Assembly: GCA_022822365.1 (NCBI GenBank)
Contig: JAJEBV010000021.1
Location: 62,001 to 126,000, forward strand
Origin: Thermoanaerobaculia bacterium
Lineage (GTDB): Bacteria; Acidobacteriota; Thermoanaerobaculia; Multivoradales; Multivoraceae
Length of the DNA stretch: 64,000 nucleotides
Reading direction: 5' to 3'
A model generated the notes under the pieces. It had not been told where the DNA came from. It did not search any database and was given only the letters and a program-made list of their open reading frames with translations. The position numbers were made by a program, and so were the translations under genes. Positions 26,186 to 33,999 of this stretch are shown piece after piece (position 1 is the first letter of the stretch; each line of letters begins with the position of its first letter).

Positions 26186-27071
26186 CTTCCACCTCGCCTA
26201 GGCTAACGAGTGTACCGACGCTCTCCGCCTCGCCGCCCGCGCGCCGGAGTACCGACTCGAGGAGGCCGGGCCGGCGCCCGTCGATGATGAGCGATTCGAC
26301 GCCGCGCCGGGCCAGCCTCCAGGCGGTCGAGACGCGGTGCTCCATGCCGCCGGTGACATCGACCGCCGGTGAACTTCCGGCGGCCTCGGACGCTGCCCCG
26401 ATGTTCGCCGCGTCGATGCGGGGAACGAGCCGCCCGGCGTCGTCCAGGACGCCGGCCGTGGCGCCGAGCCACACCGCCCGCCGCACGTCGATGCCGAGCG
26501 GAACGAGGGCGCCGGCAAGGAACTCGAACACGGTCTCCGTCGACGCGATCGAGGCCCCGCGGGCACGGTCCACGACGACGTCGCCCATCGTGACCGGGAC
26601 CAGGCCGAGCCGCAGGGCTGCAGCCAGCGGTTCGGGCGGAGGGCCGGTGGGCTCTCCGTCGTCCGCCACCAGGAACGCGGACGGCAGTTGCGAGTACGCC
26701 GGCACGCCGGCCGCGATCAGGCGGGAAACGACCTGGCGGTGCAGTTCCTGGGCCGCGGCCTGCGTGCGCGCGATGCCCATCCGGTCCTCTGCCGAGCCGA
26801 GCCGCCGGCCGCCGGCGCCCCCCGCCAGACCGGCGGCGCGGGCCTCCGGGTGTCCGAAGGAACCGCTGCCGTGACCGATCACGAGGCCGCCCCCCGACCA
26901 CCCGGCCGCGATCTCGGCCGCCAGCCGCCGCAGGTGTTCCTTCGCGACCGTGCGCGGTTTCGTCTTGTCCGTGATCAGGCTGCCGCCGAGCTTGACCAGG
27001 GTGACGTCCAGCCGCCCTCCCGAGGCGTTCGCGGCGGCGGCCGCACTCAAAGCTCGGCTCCGCCACGCCAC
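26172..27071 (-). CDS. ipk: Isopentenyl phosphate kinase
   Basis: An amino-acid-kinase-fold enzyme that phosphorylates isopentenyl phosphate to isopentenyl diphosphate. VKLGGSLITDKTKPRTV is the N-terminal phosphate-binding strand. VIGHGSGSFGHPEA carries the family-specific His-rich motif that separates IPK from other amino acid kinases, and VTMGDVVVD and DVTGGMEHRV follow. The GTG at 27071 overlaps the decarboxylase by 25 nt; a TTG at 27050, sitting on that stop codon, is an equally good start. IPK is typical of archaea and plants and less common in bacteria. It stands in for phosphomevalonate kinase in the alternative mevalonate route. Confidence 0.88.
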   Translation of the reverse strand: MAWRSRALSAAAAANASGGRLDVTLVKLGGSLITDKTKPRTVAKEHLRRLAAEIAAGWSGGGLVIGHGSGSFGHPEARAAGLAGGAGGRRLGSAEDRMGIARTQAAAQELHRQVVSRLIAAGVPAYSQLPSAFLVADDGEPTGPPPEPLAAALRLGLVPVTMGDVVVDRARGASIASTETVFEFLAGALVPLGIDVRRAVWLGATAGVLDDAGRLVPRIDAANIGAASEAAGSSPAVDVTGGMEHRVSTAWRLARRGVESLIIDGRRPGLLESVLRRAGGEAESVGTLVSLGEVEDARE

Positions 27072-28111
27072 ACGGGCGGGCCTCCGGTCCGGTCGCGCAG
27101 CACCCGTTCGACGCTGCCGAGAGCCACGAGCCGTTCCGCCACCTGCCCGGCGTCCGCCGGCTGGCAGATCACGTGGACGTTCGCGCCGGCATCCATCGTG
27201 GCGTAGGCGGCCACGCCGTCCGCGCGCAGCTCGCGGACCGCGGCCAGTACCTCGATCGTCCCCGGCGACCAGTAGTAGACCGGCGGCCGCGAGGACATCG
27301 CGATGAGGTGCAGGTCGATCCCCTCCTCCTCGACCGCGTCGCCGAGAGCCTCGAAGTCGCGGCCATGGAGCGCGGCGCGCACCCGCTCAAGCCGTCCGTC
27401 GAGAGCGGCCAGACGCGGCGCGAAGTACGGGCTGCTCGTGGCCCGCCGGTGGCCGTCCCGCGACGACACCTTCTTCGCTCCCGTCTCGACGACCGCGACC
27501 AGGTCGCAGAGTTCCCAAGCCCGCTCGTCCAGGATCTGAACCGCCGCGTTGCCGTCCCCGTCCGGCCACTCCACGTAGCCGCCCCAGGCCGAGCGGGCGG
27601 CCGAGCCCGAACCGCTGCTCCGCGACAGGGCGGAGAGCGTCCGCGGCGGCAGGTCGAAACCCATGCAGGCCGTCGCGGCGAGCGTCAGCGCGGTGAAACC
27701 GGAGGCCGACGAGGCGATCCCGGCGGCCGACGGGAAGGTGTTGCCCGTCGCGATCCGGAATGCGCCCGCGTAGGGCGCCGCCGTCTGCCGCGACCATTCC
27801 CGCAACCGGTCCAGGTGGCGCTTCGTGCGCTCGACGAAGGCCGGCGGCGCTTCCGCGGCGGCCGCGGAACGACCGGCGGCCGGTTCCTGCACCCAGTGGA
27901 TCTCGTCGTCGCTGCCTTCCGGGAGCGGCGATGCGGAACAGATCGACCGGCAGGCGTCCAGGGTCATCGACAGCGAACGGTTGAAGGGAACGGGACCCTC
28001 GGAGTCGGCCTCGAGATCGCGGGCGCCCCAGTACTTGATGAAGGCGATGTTCGACGGCGCCTCGGCGGTCACGGGCCCAGGCTCATGAGCCGGTTCCAGC
28101 GCGGAGTTCAT
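27047..28111 (-). CDS. mvaD: Mevalonate (di)phosphate decarboxylase
   Basis: A 354-residue GHMP-family decarboxylase. Motifs are APSNIAFIKYWGARD, FNRSLSMTLDACRS, the ATP-loop region NTFPSAAGIASSASGFTAL, and AYATMDAGANVHVI with the catalytic Asp. Diphosphomevalonate decarboxylases usually read KYWGKR; here the Lys is Ala. With isopentenyl phosphate kinase next door and no phosphomevalonate kinase, the substrate may be mevalonate 5-phosphate rather than the diphosphate. That is inference from context. It lies 11 nt after mevalonate kinase. Confidence 0.85.
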   Translation of the reverse strand: MNSALEPAHEPGPVTAEAPSNIAFIKYWGARDLEADSEGPVPFNRSLSMTLDACRSICSASPLPEGSDDEIHWVQEPAAGRSAAAAEAPPAFVERTKRHLDRLREWSRQTAAPYAGAFRIATGNTFPSAAGIASSASGFTALTLAATACMGFDLPPRTLSALSRSSGSGSAARSAWGGYVEWPDGDGNAAVQILDERAWELCDLVAVVETGAKKVSSRDGHRRATSSPYFAPRLAALDGRLERVRAALHGRDFEALGDAVEEEGIDLHLIAMSSRPPVYYWSPGTIEVLAAVRELRADGVAAYATMDAGANVHVICQPADAGQVAERLVALGSVERVLRDRTGGPPVWRGGAEL

Positions 28112-28122
28112 CGGCCCGGAGC

Positions 28123-29235
28123 CTACAGTCGATCGGCTGTCCGAGCCTCGAACCTCAGGCCGCCGGCGCCAATCGCCGCGTTCACGGGCTCGAGGTCCGA
28201 GATGCCATCGATCGTCCCCACCGGCCGGCCGCCGAGCATGCAGATCAAGGCGCCCGCCGACTCCCCTGCGAGGGCGCCGGCTCCGGAGATCTTCGCCGCG
28301 CCCCCGACAGCTTCCACCGACGCGATCCGGCGCGCGACGGCGGGCGGCACAACGCCGAGTTCGACCAGAGCGCGATGACCGTCGGCGATGGCCGACGCCG
28401 CATCCCGCGGCCCGCCATCCTGGAGCGCCGCGCGGAAGGACTCCACCGCCGCGCCGATCCGGTCGAACACAGCGGTAGTCCGCTCGGGTTCCTCGTCGTA
28501 GCGCCGGCGCACCGCCGTGACCACCGCGCCCGTCGTCTGGCCGGGCGTCCCGCTGTCGAGGATCCCGATCGCACCGGAAAGCCACTCCGGCCGCGGCAGG
28601 TCGTCGAAGCGCAGTTCCTCCCCCGCACGGCGGACGAGCAGCACGCCACCGCGCAGCACCGTCCCACTGTCGATCCCCGACGGGAAGCCATGCTGCCGGC
28701 GCTCGACCTCGAGTGCCGCCGCCTCGATTGCCCCGAGGTCGTCGACCAGGTTGGCCCGCCCTCCTGCCAGTGCCCGCACAGCGGCCACCACTCCGACCGC
28801 GGCCGCCGCCGAACTCCCCAGACCGGCGCCAACCGGAAGCTGAGACCGGACCCGCAACTCCAGAGTCCTTCCCCGCAGCCGTTCCGAAGCCGGCGGCGGC
28901 AACGAGGCCATCGCCTCGCCGACAGCAATCCGGACCAGGGCGCTCCGGTCGTTCGCCGGCCTGAACGGCGCATCGCCGCCCTCGAACGCGCGCCAGCCGC
29001 GGCGGGCCTTGCGCGTGAAGTCCTCGAGCGCCGGCCACGCGTGCTCTTCCTGAAGACCCAGGTCGGGCAGATCCAGCCGGACTCCACCGACACCTGCCGG
29101 ACCGAGACGGGCCTCAACGGCCAGCCGCAGATCGACCGCGGCCACCACCGCCGGCCGGCCGTACACGGCCGCGTGCTCCCCCATCAGGATCACCTTGCCG
29201 GGCACGCTCAGCCGGACCGATTCGGCGTCGGCCAT
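28123..29235 (-). CDS. mvk: Mevalonate kinase
   Basis: A 370-residue GHMP kinase that phosphorylates mevalonate at C5. The N-terminus VPGKVILMGEHAAVYGRPAV, the ATP loop QLPVGAGLGSSAAAAVGVVA, HGFPSGIDSGT and the C-terminal AAKISGAGA motif are all present. Length matches mevalonate kinases. It is third in the five-enzyme mevalonate run, 9 nt after HMG-CoA reductase. Confidence 0.9.
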   Translation of the reverse strand: MADAESVRLSVPGKVILMGEHAAVYGRPAVVAAVDLRLAVEARLGPAGVGGVRLDLPDLGLQEEHAWPALEDFTRKARRGWRAFEGGDAPFRPANDRSALVRIAVGEAMASLPPPASERLRGRTLELRVRSQLPVGAGLGSSAAAAVGVVAAVRALAGGRANLVDDLGAIEAAALEVERRQHGFPSGIDSGTVLRGGVLLVRRAGEELRFDDLPRPEWLSGAIGILDSGTPGQTTGAVVTAVRRRYDEEPERTTAVFDRIGAAVESFRAALQDGGPRDAASAIADGHRALVELGVVPPAVARRIASVEAVGGAAKISGAGALAGESAGALICMLGGRPVGTIDGISDLEPVNAAIGAGGLRFEARTADRL

Positions 29236-29244
29236 GGACGGCGA

Positions 29245-30522
29245 TCAGCCGGCGCTTGCCGCGCTGGAGCGGCCCAGCCGCTCGTGGGCCCGCGCCAGGT
29301 CGCGCGACGTGAACGCCGCGGTCAAGGACAGTTCGCCGGCCAGAACGACCGCGCCGACGATCTCGGCCAGCCGCCGCACGGCCGCGCCCGGCCGCGCCGC
29401 GTCGGGCCGCACTCCCATCACCGCGAGTGCCTCGCGCTGGGTGTCCAGACCCGTGCCGCCGCCGATCGCAGCCAGCGGACAATCAGGCATGTAGATCGAG
29501 GCATAGACCGAGCCGTCTTCCCGGGCCTCGAACGAGGCAACGCCCATCGCACCCTCCACGACGTGGGCGAGATCCTGGCCGCAGGCGACGAAGACCGCCG
29601 CCAGCACGTTCGCGAACTGCGCGTTGAAGGCGAGGGCGCCGGCCGCCACGGAACCGAGCAGGTTCTTCCGGTACGCCACGTCCTGGAGCGCCTTCGCCTC
29701 CGACTTGAGAACCTTGCGCACGGTCGTCTCATCCAGCACGACCTCGGCGTGAATCCGCTTGCCGCGCCCGAGCTGGTAGTTGACCGCGGAGGGTTTCTTG
29801 TCGACGCAGTAGTTGCCGGACAGGGCGACGCACTGGACGCCGGTTTCGGGCTCGATCAACTCGGACACGAGGCGGTCGCAGGCGATCGTCACCATGTTCA
29901 TGCCCATCGCGTCGCCGGTCCCGAAGCGGAACCGAAGGAACACGGTGCTGCCGACGACCGACGGCCGGATCTCCCGGAGCTCCAGGAAGCGGCTCGTCTC
30001 GTGAGCCTTGGCGCGGATCGTCTCTTCGTTCGCTTCCAGCCACTCGAGCAGCCGCCTGGTCTCGTCGATCCCCGTCGTGCGGAAGACGGGGGCCCGGGTC
30101 ATGCCCACGTCCTCGACGTAGACGGTGGCGCCGCCCGCCGCAGTGATCGCGCGGCAGCCGCGGTTGACACTGGCGAGCAGGGCGCCCTCCGTGGTCGCCA
30201 TCGGCACGCAGACGGCGCCGTCGATCTCGCTCCCCCGTACGTGCACGGGCCCGGCGACGCCCATCGGCACCTGGGCGGCGCCGATGAAGTTCTCGCAGTT
30301 CTGCGTCGACGCCCGTTCGCCGTCCAGGGCGTAGCTGCCGATCGCCGTGAGCGGGCCGCTGCCGGTGGCCAGGTCCAGGGCCCGGCGGCGCACGGCTGCC
30401 TGTCCCGCGGCGTCGAGACCCGGCGGCGGCCGGTGGAAGCCGCGCTCCGAGCCGGCGATCTCGGCCGCCGCGGCCTCGAGCTCGGGGGCCAGTGCCGAGC
30501 CGGAATCCGGCCGATCAGCCAT
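29245..30522 (-). CDS. hmgR: Hydroxymethylglutaryl-CoA reductase, class I type
   Basis: HMG-CoA reductase makes mevalonate, the committed step of the pathway. The 425-residue soluble protein has ENFIGAAQVPMGVAGPV, VPMATTEGALLASVNRG, FRFGTGDAMGMNMVTIA, SGNYCVDKKPSAVN and NAQFANVLAAVFVACGQD, plus the C-terminal catalytic His in LARAHERLG. These are the motifs of the NADPH-type class I enzymes of eukaryotes and archaea, not the class II enzymes of Gram-positive cocci. The start overlaps the end of the isomerase gene by 8 nt. Confidence 0.94.
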   Translation of the reverse strand: MADRPDSGSALAPELEAAAAEIAGSERGFHRPPPGLDAAGQAAVRRRALDLATGSGPLTAIGSYALDGERASTQNCENFIGAAQVPMGVAGPVHVRGSEIDGAVCVPMATTEGALLASVNRGCRAITAAGGATVYVEDVGMTRAPVFRTTGIDETRRLLEWLEANEETIRAKAHETSRFLELREIRPSVVGSTVFLRFRFGTGDAMGMNMVTIACDRLVSELIEPETGVQCVALSGNYCVDKKPSAVNYQLGRGKRIHAEVVLDETTVRKVLKSEAKALQDVAYRKNLLGSVAAGALAFNAQFANVLAAVFVACGQDLAHVVEGAMGVASFEAREDGSVYASIYMPDCPLAAIGGGTGLDTQREALAVMGVRPDAARPGAAVRRLAEIVGAVVLAGELSLTAAFTSRDLARAHERLGRSSAASAG

Positions 30523-31558
30523 CGCCCGTCTCCTTCAACAACGGCACGCGGCGCAGCGCGGCGAGGTCGGCGGCGCCGGTGCAGAACATGCAGGTGCGCA
30601 GCTCGAAGGCGGTTCGGGAGATCCGGTCCACCACGGCGGCGGTCGACCTGTTGGCCGCCTCGAGGAACGGGAACGCCATGCCGGCGATGTCGGCGCCGAG
30701 CGCCAGCGCCTTCGCCGCGTCGACGCCGGAGCGGATGCCGCCGCTGCCGATCACCTGGACGCCGGGAACCGCCGCCAACTGACGGATCGACTCCGGCGTC
30801 GGCAGCCCCCAGTCGGCGAAGCGTTCGCCGAGCGCCACCTCGTCGGCCCGGGCCGCCTCGATCCGCGCCCAGCTCGTGCCGCCCACACCGGCCGTGTCCA
30901 GGATGCGGACACCGACGTTGGCCAGTTCGCGGCCGACTGCGGCGGAGATGCCGCAGCCGATCTCCTTGACCACGACCGGCACGTCCAGCGCCTCGACCAC
31001 GCGCGCAATCTTCGGCAGCAGTCCCCGGAAGTTCAGTTGCCCCTCCGGCTGCAGCGCCTCCTGAAGGGCGTTCAGGTGCAGCACCAGGGCATCCGCTTCG
31101 ACCATGTCGACCGCGGCCCGGCACTCGTCGACGCCGTACCCGTAGTTCAGTTGCACCGCGCCCAGGTTGGCGAGGATCGGCACGTTCGGCGCGAACTCCC
31201 GGACCCGGAACGTCGCCGCGGTCTCCGGATCGTCGATAGCCTTGCGCTGCGAACCGACTCCGAGAGCGACCCTCCCCGCCTCGGCCGCCTCGGCCAGACG
31301 GCGGTTGATCTCCGACGCGGCGCCTGTCCCCCCCGTCATGCACGAGATGAGCAGCGGCGCCTCGAGCTGCCGTCCCAGGAAGCCGCCGCCGATCCGCACA
31401 TCATCGAAGTCGATCTCCGGCAGCGCCCTGTGCTCGAACCGGTAGTCGTCGAAGTAGCTGCGCTCGACCTGCATGCGCCGATCCAGCGCCAGCCGGATGT
31501 GCTCCGCCTTGCGGTCCCGCTCCCCCTCGGCCGCCGCCAGCAGCGGACGAGTACTCAC
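30515..31558 (-). CDS. fni: Type 2 isopentenyl-diphosphate delta-isomerase
   Basis: An FMN-dependent isomerase converting IPP and DMAPP. The 347-residue protein has RKAEHIRLAL at the N-terminus, then LLISCMTGGTGAASEINR, LGVGSQRKAI, HLNALQEALQPEGQLNF with the catalytic Gln, VVVKEIGCGIS and the FMN phosphate loop VIGSGGIRSGVDAAKAL. Length is standard. It is the first gene of the mevalonate run. Any promoter must lie between 31559 and 31892, which also contains element B. Confidence 0.95.
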   Translation of the reverse strand: MSTRPLLAAAEGERDRKAEHIRLALDRRMQVERSYFDDYRFEHRALPEIDFDDVRIGGGFLGRQLEAPLLISCMTGGTGAASEINRRLAEAAEAGRVALGVGSQRKAIDDPETAATFRVREFAPNVPILANLGAVQLNYGYGVDECRAAVDMVEADALVLHLNALQEALQPEGQLNFRGLLPKIARVVEALDVPVVVKEIGCGISAAVGRELANVGVRILDTAGVGGTSWARIEAARADEVALGERFADWGLPTPESIRQLAAVPGVQVIGSGGIRSGVDAAKALALGADIAGMAFPFLEAANRSTAAVVDRISRTAFELRTCMFCTGAADLAALRRVPLLKETGDG

Positions 31559-31655
31559 GCGACCGCCCCGATCTCGCGGCTACGCATGCGCGGGACTGTA
31601 CCGGAAACTCGCGTAAGTGAAGCGTTCACGGTCGGATGCGACTGCCACTGCGGCC

Positions 31656-31830
31656 GCCGGAAACGGGTCCGGGGGAGGGTCCCAGACGGACGCTCGCACC
31701 CGCTTGGTGAAGGCGAGGGATGGTGCTCGCTTCGGTCGGCTGCGCTCCGCTGGTTCCCTGGTTACCGAAAGGGTCTCGACAGTCGCTGGCCTCCAGCCCG
31801 CTGGGACCCTCCCCCGGACCCGCTTCCGGC
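31656..31830. mobile_element. MITE-like element B with 30-bp terminal inverted repeats
   Basis: Bases 31656-31685 and 31801-31830 are inverted repeats matching at 29 of 30 positions, around a 115-nt non-coding interior. The arm core (GGGTCCGGGGGAGGGTCCCAG) and the interior resemble element A at 2741-2911 in opposite orientation. The element fills most of the 334-bp gap between the mevalonate operon and hicB. It could therefore influence transcription of either side. The remaining bases of the gap show no further gene. Confidence 0.65.
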
Positions 31831-31892
31831 TGGATATCGGCAGGCATCGAGGCGTGGGTCAACGGTGTTAGGGTCGCCACCGGACCGGCCCC

Positions 31893-32204
31893 ATGAAACG
31901 AGTTGGCGTCAGCATCAAGTTCCCCGCGGAAGTACACCGCGAGCGGGACGCATGGGTGGCTTCGTGTCCGCAGCTTCACGTAGCTAGCCAAGGCTCAACG
32001 CCCGACGAAGCCATGGCCATGCTCCAGGAGGCTCTGGCCCTGTTCATCGAGGGCTGCTGTGAGGAGGGGATCATGGACCGCGTTCTGGAGGAAAGCGGTC
32101 TGGAGGTGCAGGTCACGGCGAATGCCGAGGACCGCGCTGCGCGACAAGACACGGTTTCCGTGCCGGTCAACATGGTCCCCCATGCCCAGGCTCTCGCCGG
32201 TTAG
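31893..32204 (+). CDS. hicB: HicB-family antitoxin
   Basis: A 103-residue protein with the partly degraded RNase-H-like HicB fold: SIKFPAEVHRERDAWVASCPQLHVASQGSTPDEAMAML is the HicB domain. It is followed directly by the hicA-type toxin with a 23-nt overlap. The antitoxin-first order is the less common arrangement. It would neutralise the toxin and repress the pair. No separate DNA-binding domain is obvious at the C-terminus, so repression may rely on other contacts. Confidence 0.8.
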   Translation: MKRVGVSIKFPAEVHRERDAWVASCPQLHVASQGSTPDEAMAMLQEALALFIEGCCEEGIMDRVLEESGLEVQVTANAEDRAARQDTVSVPVNMVPHAQALAG

Positions 32205-32409
32205 CCCGCGAAAGCTCGTCAGGGCGTTCAAGAAGCTCGGCTTCCGCGAGAGCGGTCAGGTCGGCTCTCACCTGAAGCTGTCCAAGCGGGGTTGCCGACC
32301 CGTCATCATCCCGACCAACAAGAAAGAGGTCGAGGTCGGCATCATGCTGGCGAACTGCAAGACGGCCGGCATCAGCCGGGCTCGACTCATCGAACTGCTT
32401 CAGGACTGA
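32182..32409 (+). CDS. hicA: HicA-family mRNA interferase toxin
   Basis: A 75-residue double-stranded-RNA-binding-fold protein. LVRAFKKLGFRESGQVGSH, then LKLSK, contains the HicA core with the catalytic His in GSH. VIIPTNKKEVEVGIMLANC and AGISRARLIELLQD complete the fold. The ATG at 32182 lies within the hicB 3' end, so the two are coupled. Length and motifs are normal for HicA, and the system appears intact. Confidence 0.85.
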   Translation: MPRLSPVSPRKLVRAFKKLGFRESGQVGSHLKLSKRGCRPVIIPTNKKEVEVGIMLANCKTAGISRARLIELLQD

Positions 32410-32566
32410 CGACTGGAAGGGAAGTCGCCGTCAGCGCTAGTGCAAGCGTGCGCCGACGGTCGACGCCGGCCCCGTCGAGGGTCAACGGCGGAACGACCTT
32501 CTTTCCGCGCAGTCACCGATCGGTCAGCGAACGGTTACATCGCTACCGCGCTTGACAGGCCTGTCT

Positions 32567-32580
32567 ACTCTGACCAGAGT
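32567..32580. promoter_or_regulatory. 14-bp perfect palindrome, candidate Phd operator
   Basis: ACTCTG-AC-CAGAGT is a perfect inverted repeat ending 6 bases before the ATG of the phd-like remnant. Phd/YefM antitoxins autoregulate through short palindromes at this position, so this may be a surviving operator. A TTGACA at 32552 is too close to a plausible -10 to call a promoter. Confidence 0.45.
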
Positions 32581-32586
32581 GACTGG

Positions 32587-32802
32587 ATGAAGCGGGCCAG
32601 CGTCAGCGAAACGAAGAACAACCTCAGCGGACTACGCCACGCTCCCGACGCTGCCGCGGCAGGGCTGATCCGTCAAGGCCTCGCGACAGCACCCCGCGTT
32701 CTGCTGGATGTCGAGCGCCTGCTGCAGGCGAGACTCCCGCGCCTTCCGGAGGGCATCAGCGCAAGCCGTCTGGTCGCCGCGGAGAGAGCCGGCGACCGCT
32801 GA
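32587..32802 (+). pseudogene. Internally deleted Phd/YefM-type antitoxin remnant
   Basis: The 71-codon frame begins MKRASVSETKNNLSGL, the classic start of Phd/YefM antitoxins. It then jumps to a segment ending LPRLPEGISASRLVAAERAG, which looks like the usual C-terminal toxin-binding tail (short Pro-rich piece, then an acidic/basic helix). The central DNA-binding and linker portion of about 20-30 residues is missing. I read this as an in-frame deletion derivative. Confidence 0.5.
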
Positions 32803-32870
32803 AGTACTGGAACTTCTCCCCGCCATGGTGGCTCTTCTCGTCGAGGAGCCGACCACGAATGAGGGACGCC
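32797..32870 (+). pseudogene. Frameshifted N-terminal fragment of a PIN-domain (VapC-like) toxin
   Basis: Directly after the phd-like remnant, one frame reads LKYWNFSP and another continues VALLVEEPTTNEGR. VapC toxins commonly start with (V)KYWDxSAxVxLLVEEP, so the two pieces together look like such a start split by a small deletion. Nothing of the rest of the PIN domain follows before moaA. The fragment is short, so the call is tentative. Confidence 0.35.
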
Positions 32871-32925
32871 GGAGGGGGCAGAAGCCGGCCAGAGGGCCGG
32901 CGCACCGGCAGTCGGGCAGCTCGGC

Positions 32926-33975
32926 TCAGCCGCCGATGCGGAACATCTCGACGCGTTCCGGAACCGGCTGGAGGCCGGCGCGGAGGCGTTCGGCGCGGAC
33001 TTCCGAGTAGCGGTCTTCGCGTTGTCGCCAGTGCTGCGCCAGGAAGGCGAGCAGTTCCTCGTCCGTGGCGCCAGCGCGGAGGCGGTCCCGGAGCGACGGG
33101 CCGGTGTCGGCGAAGAGGCAGGTGTAGAGGCGGCCGTCTGATGAGAGGCGGGCTCTGGCGCAGTCGCCGCAGAAGGGGCGGCTGATCGAGGGGATGACGC
33201 CGAACTCGACGCCGTCGTCCAGGTAGCGGAAACGCTCGGCGACGTCGCTGGCCTGGGCGCGGTCTACGGGCTCGAAGGCCCAGCGTTCGGCGATGCGATC
33301 GGCGATCCCGGAGGCGGTGACGACCTGGTCGAGGCTCCAGTCGTTCACGGTGCCGACGTCCATGAACTCGATGAAGCGCACGATGTGGCCCCGCTCCTTG
33401 AAGTAGCCCGCGATGTCGGCGACTTCGTCCTCGTTGGTGCCCTTCATGACGACGGTGTTGATCTTGATCGGGCCGAGGCCCACTTCGGCAGCGGCGTCGA
33501 TCCCTTCCAGCACCTGGCCCACGCCGTGGCCGAGGCCGGTCACCCGGCCGAAGACGTCGTCGTGGAGGGACTCGACGCTGACGGTCACCCGGTCGAGGCC
33601 GGCGTCGGCCAGGGCCTTCGCCTTGGCGCCGAGCAGGGCGCCGTTCGTCGTCAACGCCAGATCCTCGACTCCCGGCACCGCGGCAAGAATCCGGACGAGT
33701 TCCTCGATGTCCCGCCGCAGCAGCGGCTCGCCGCCGGTGAGCCGTAGCTTGCGGACGCCGAGTTGCACGAACAGCTGCACCAGCCGCTCCATCTCCTCGA
33801 AGGTCATCAACTGCTGCCTGGGCAGGAACTTGTACTCACGGTCCGCCGGCATGCAGAACGTGCAGCGGAAGTTGCAGCGGTCGATGACCGAGATGCGCAG
33901 GTCGCGCACCGGCCGGCCGAGGCGGTCGATGACCGCGAGAGACGAGGCGCCGCCGTTCGTGGAGTCAAGAGACAT
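32926..33975 (-). CDS. moaA: GTP 3',8-cyclase (molybdenum cofactor synthesis)
   Basis: MoaA is the radical SAM enzyme that converts GTP to 3',8-cyclo-GTP, the first step of molybdopterin synthesis. The 349-residue protein has the radical SAM cluster motif CNFRCTFC, LRLTGGEPLLRRDIEELV, the C-terminal cluster Cys residues around FCGDCARARLSSDG, and the required terminal Gly-Gly. It is the last gene in a minus-strand run with the TlpA-like protein and nudC. No other moa genes are in the window. Confidence 0.95.
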   Translation of the reverse strand: MSLDSTNGGASSLAVIDRLGRPVRDLRISVIDRCNFRCTFCMPADREYKFLPRQQLMTFEEMERLVQLFVQLGVRKLRLTGGEPLLRRDIEELVRILAAVPGVEDLALTTNGALLGAKAKALADAGLDRVTVSVESLHDDVFGRVTGLGHGVGQVLEGIDAAAEVGLGPIKINTVVMKGTNEDEVADIAGYFKERGHIVRFIEFMDVGTVNDWSLDQVVTASGIADRIAERWAFEPVDRAQASDVAERFRYLDDGVEFGVIPSISRPFCGDCARARLSSDGRLYTCLFADTGPSLRDRLRAGATDEELLAFLAQHWRQREDRYSEVRAERLRAGLQPVPERVEMFRIGG

Positions 33976-33999
33976 GAAGGGACAATGCTACGCGAGCGC

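Larger units (their letters stand above)
32410..32925. other. Gene-poor stretch with decayed toxin-antitoxin remnants
   Basis: This 516-bp stretch between hicA and moaA has no intact gene that I recognise. It holds the phd-like remnant at 32587-32802, a palindrome in front of it, and a frameshifted vapC-like fragment after it. The first 140 bases show nothing recognisable. Confidence 0.6.

Noticed and set aside
28375..30969. An 864-codon open frame on the plus strand across the mevalonate operon
   Set aside because: It is antisense to three well-supported genes, has Arg/His/Pro-rich low-complexity translation and no recognisable motif. Long antisense frames are expected at this GC content.
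32552..32571. TTGACA followed by TACTCT as a promoter for the phd-like remnant
   Set aside because: The spacing is only about 8 bases, too short for a sigma-70 promoter. Only the palindrome was kept as a candidate site.
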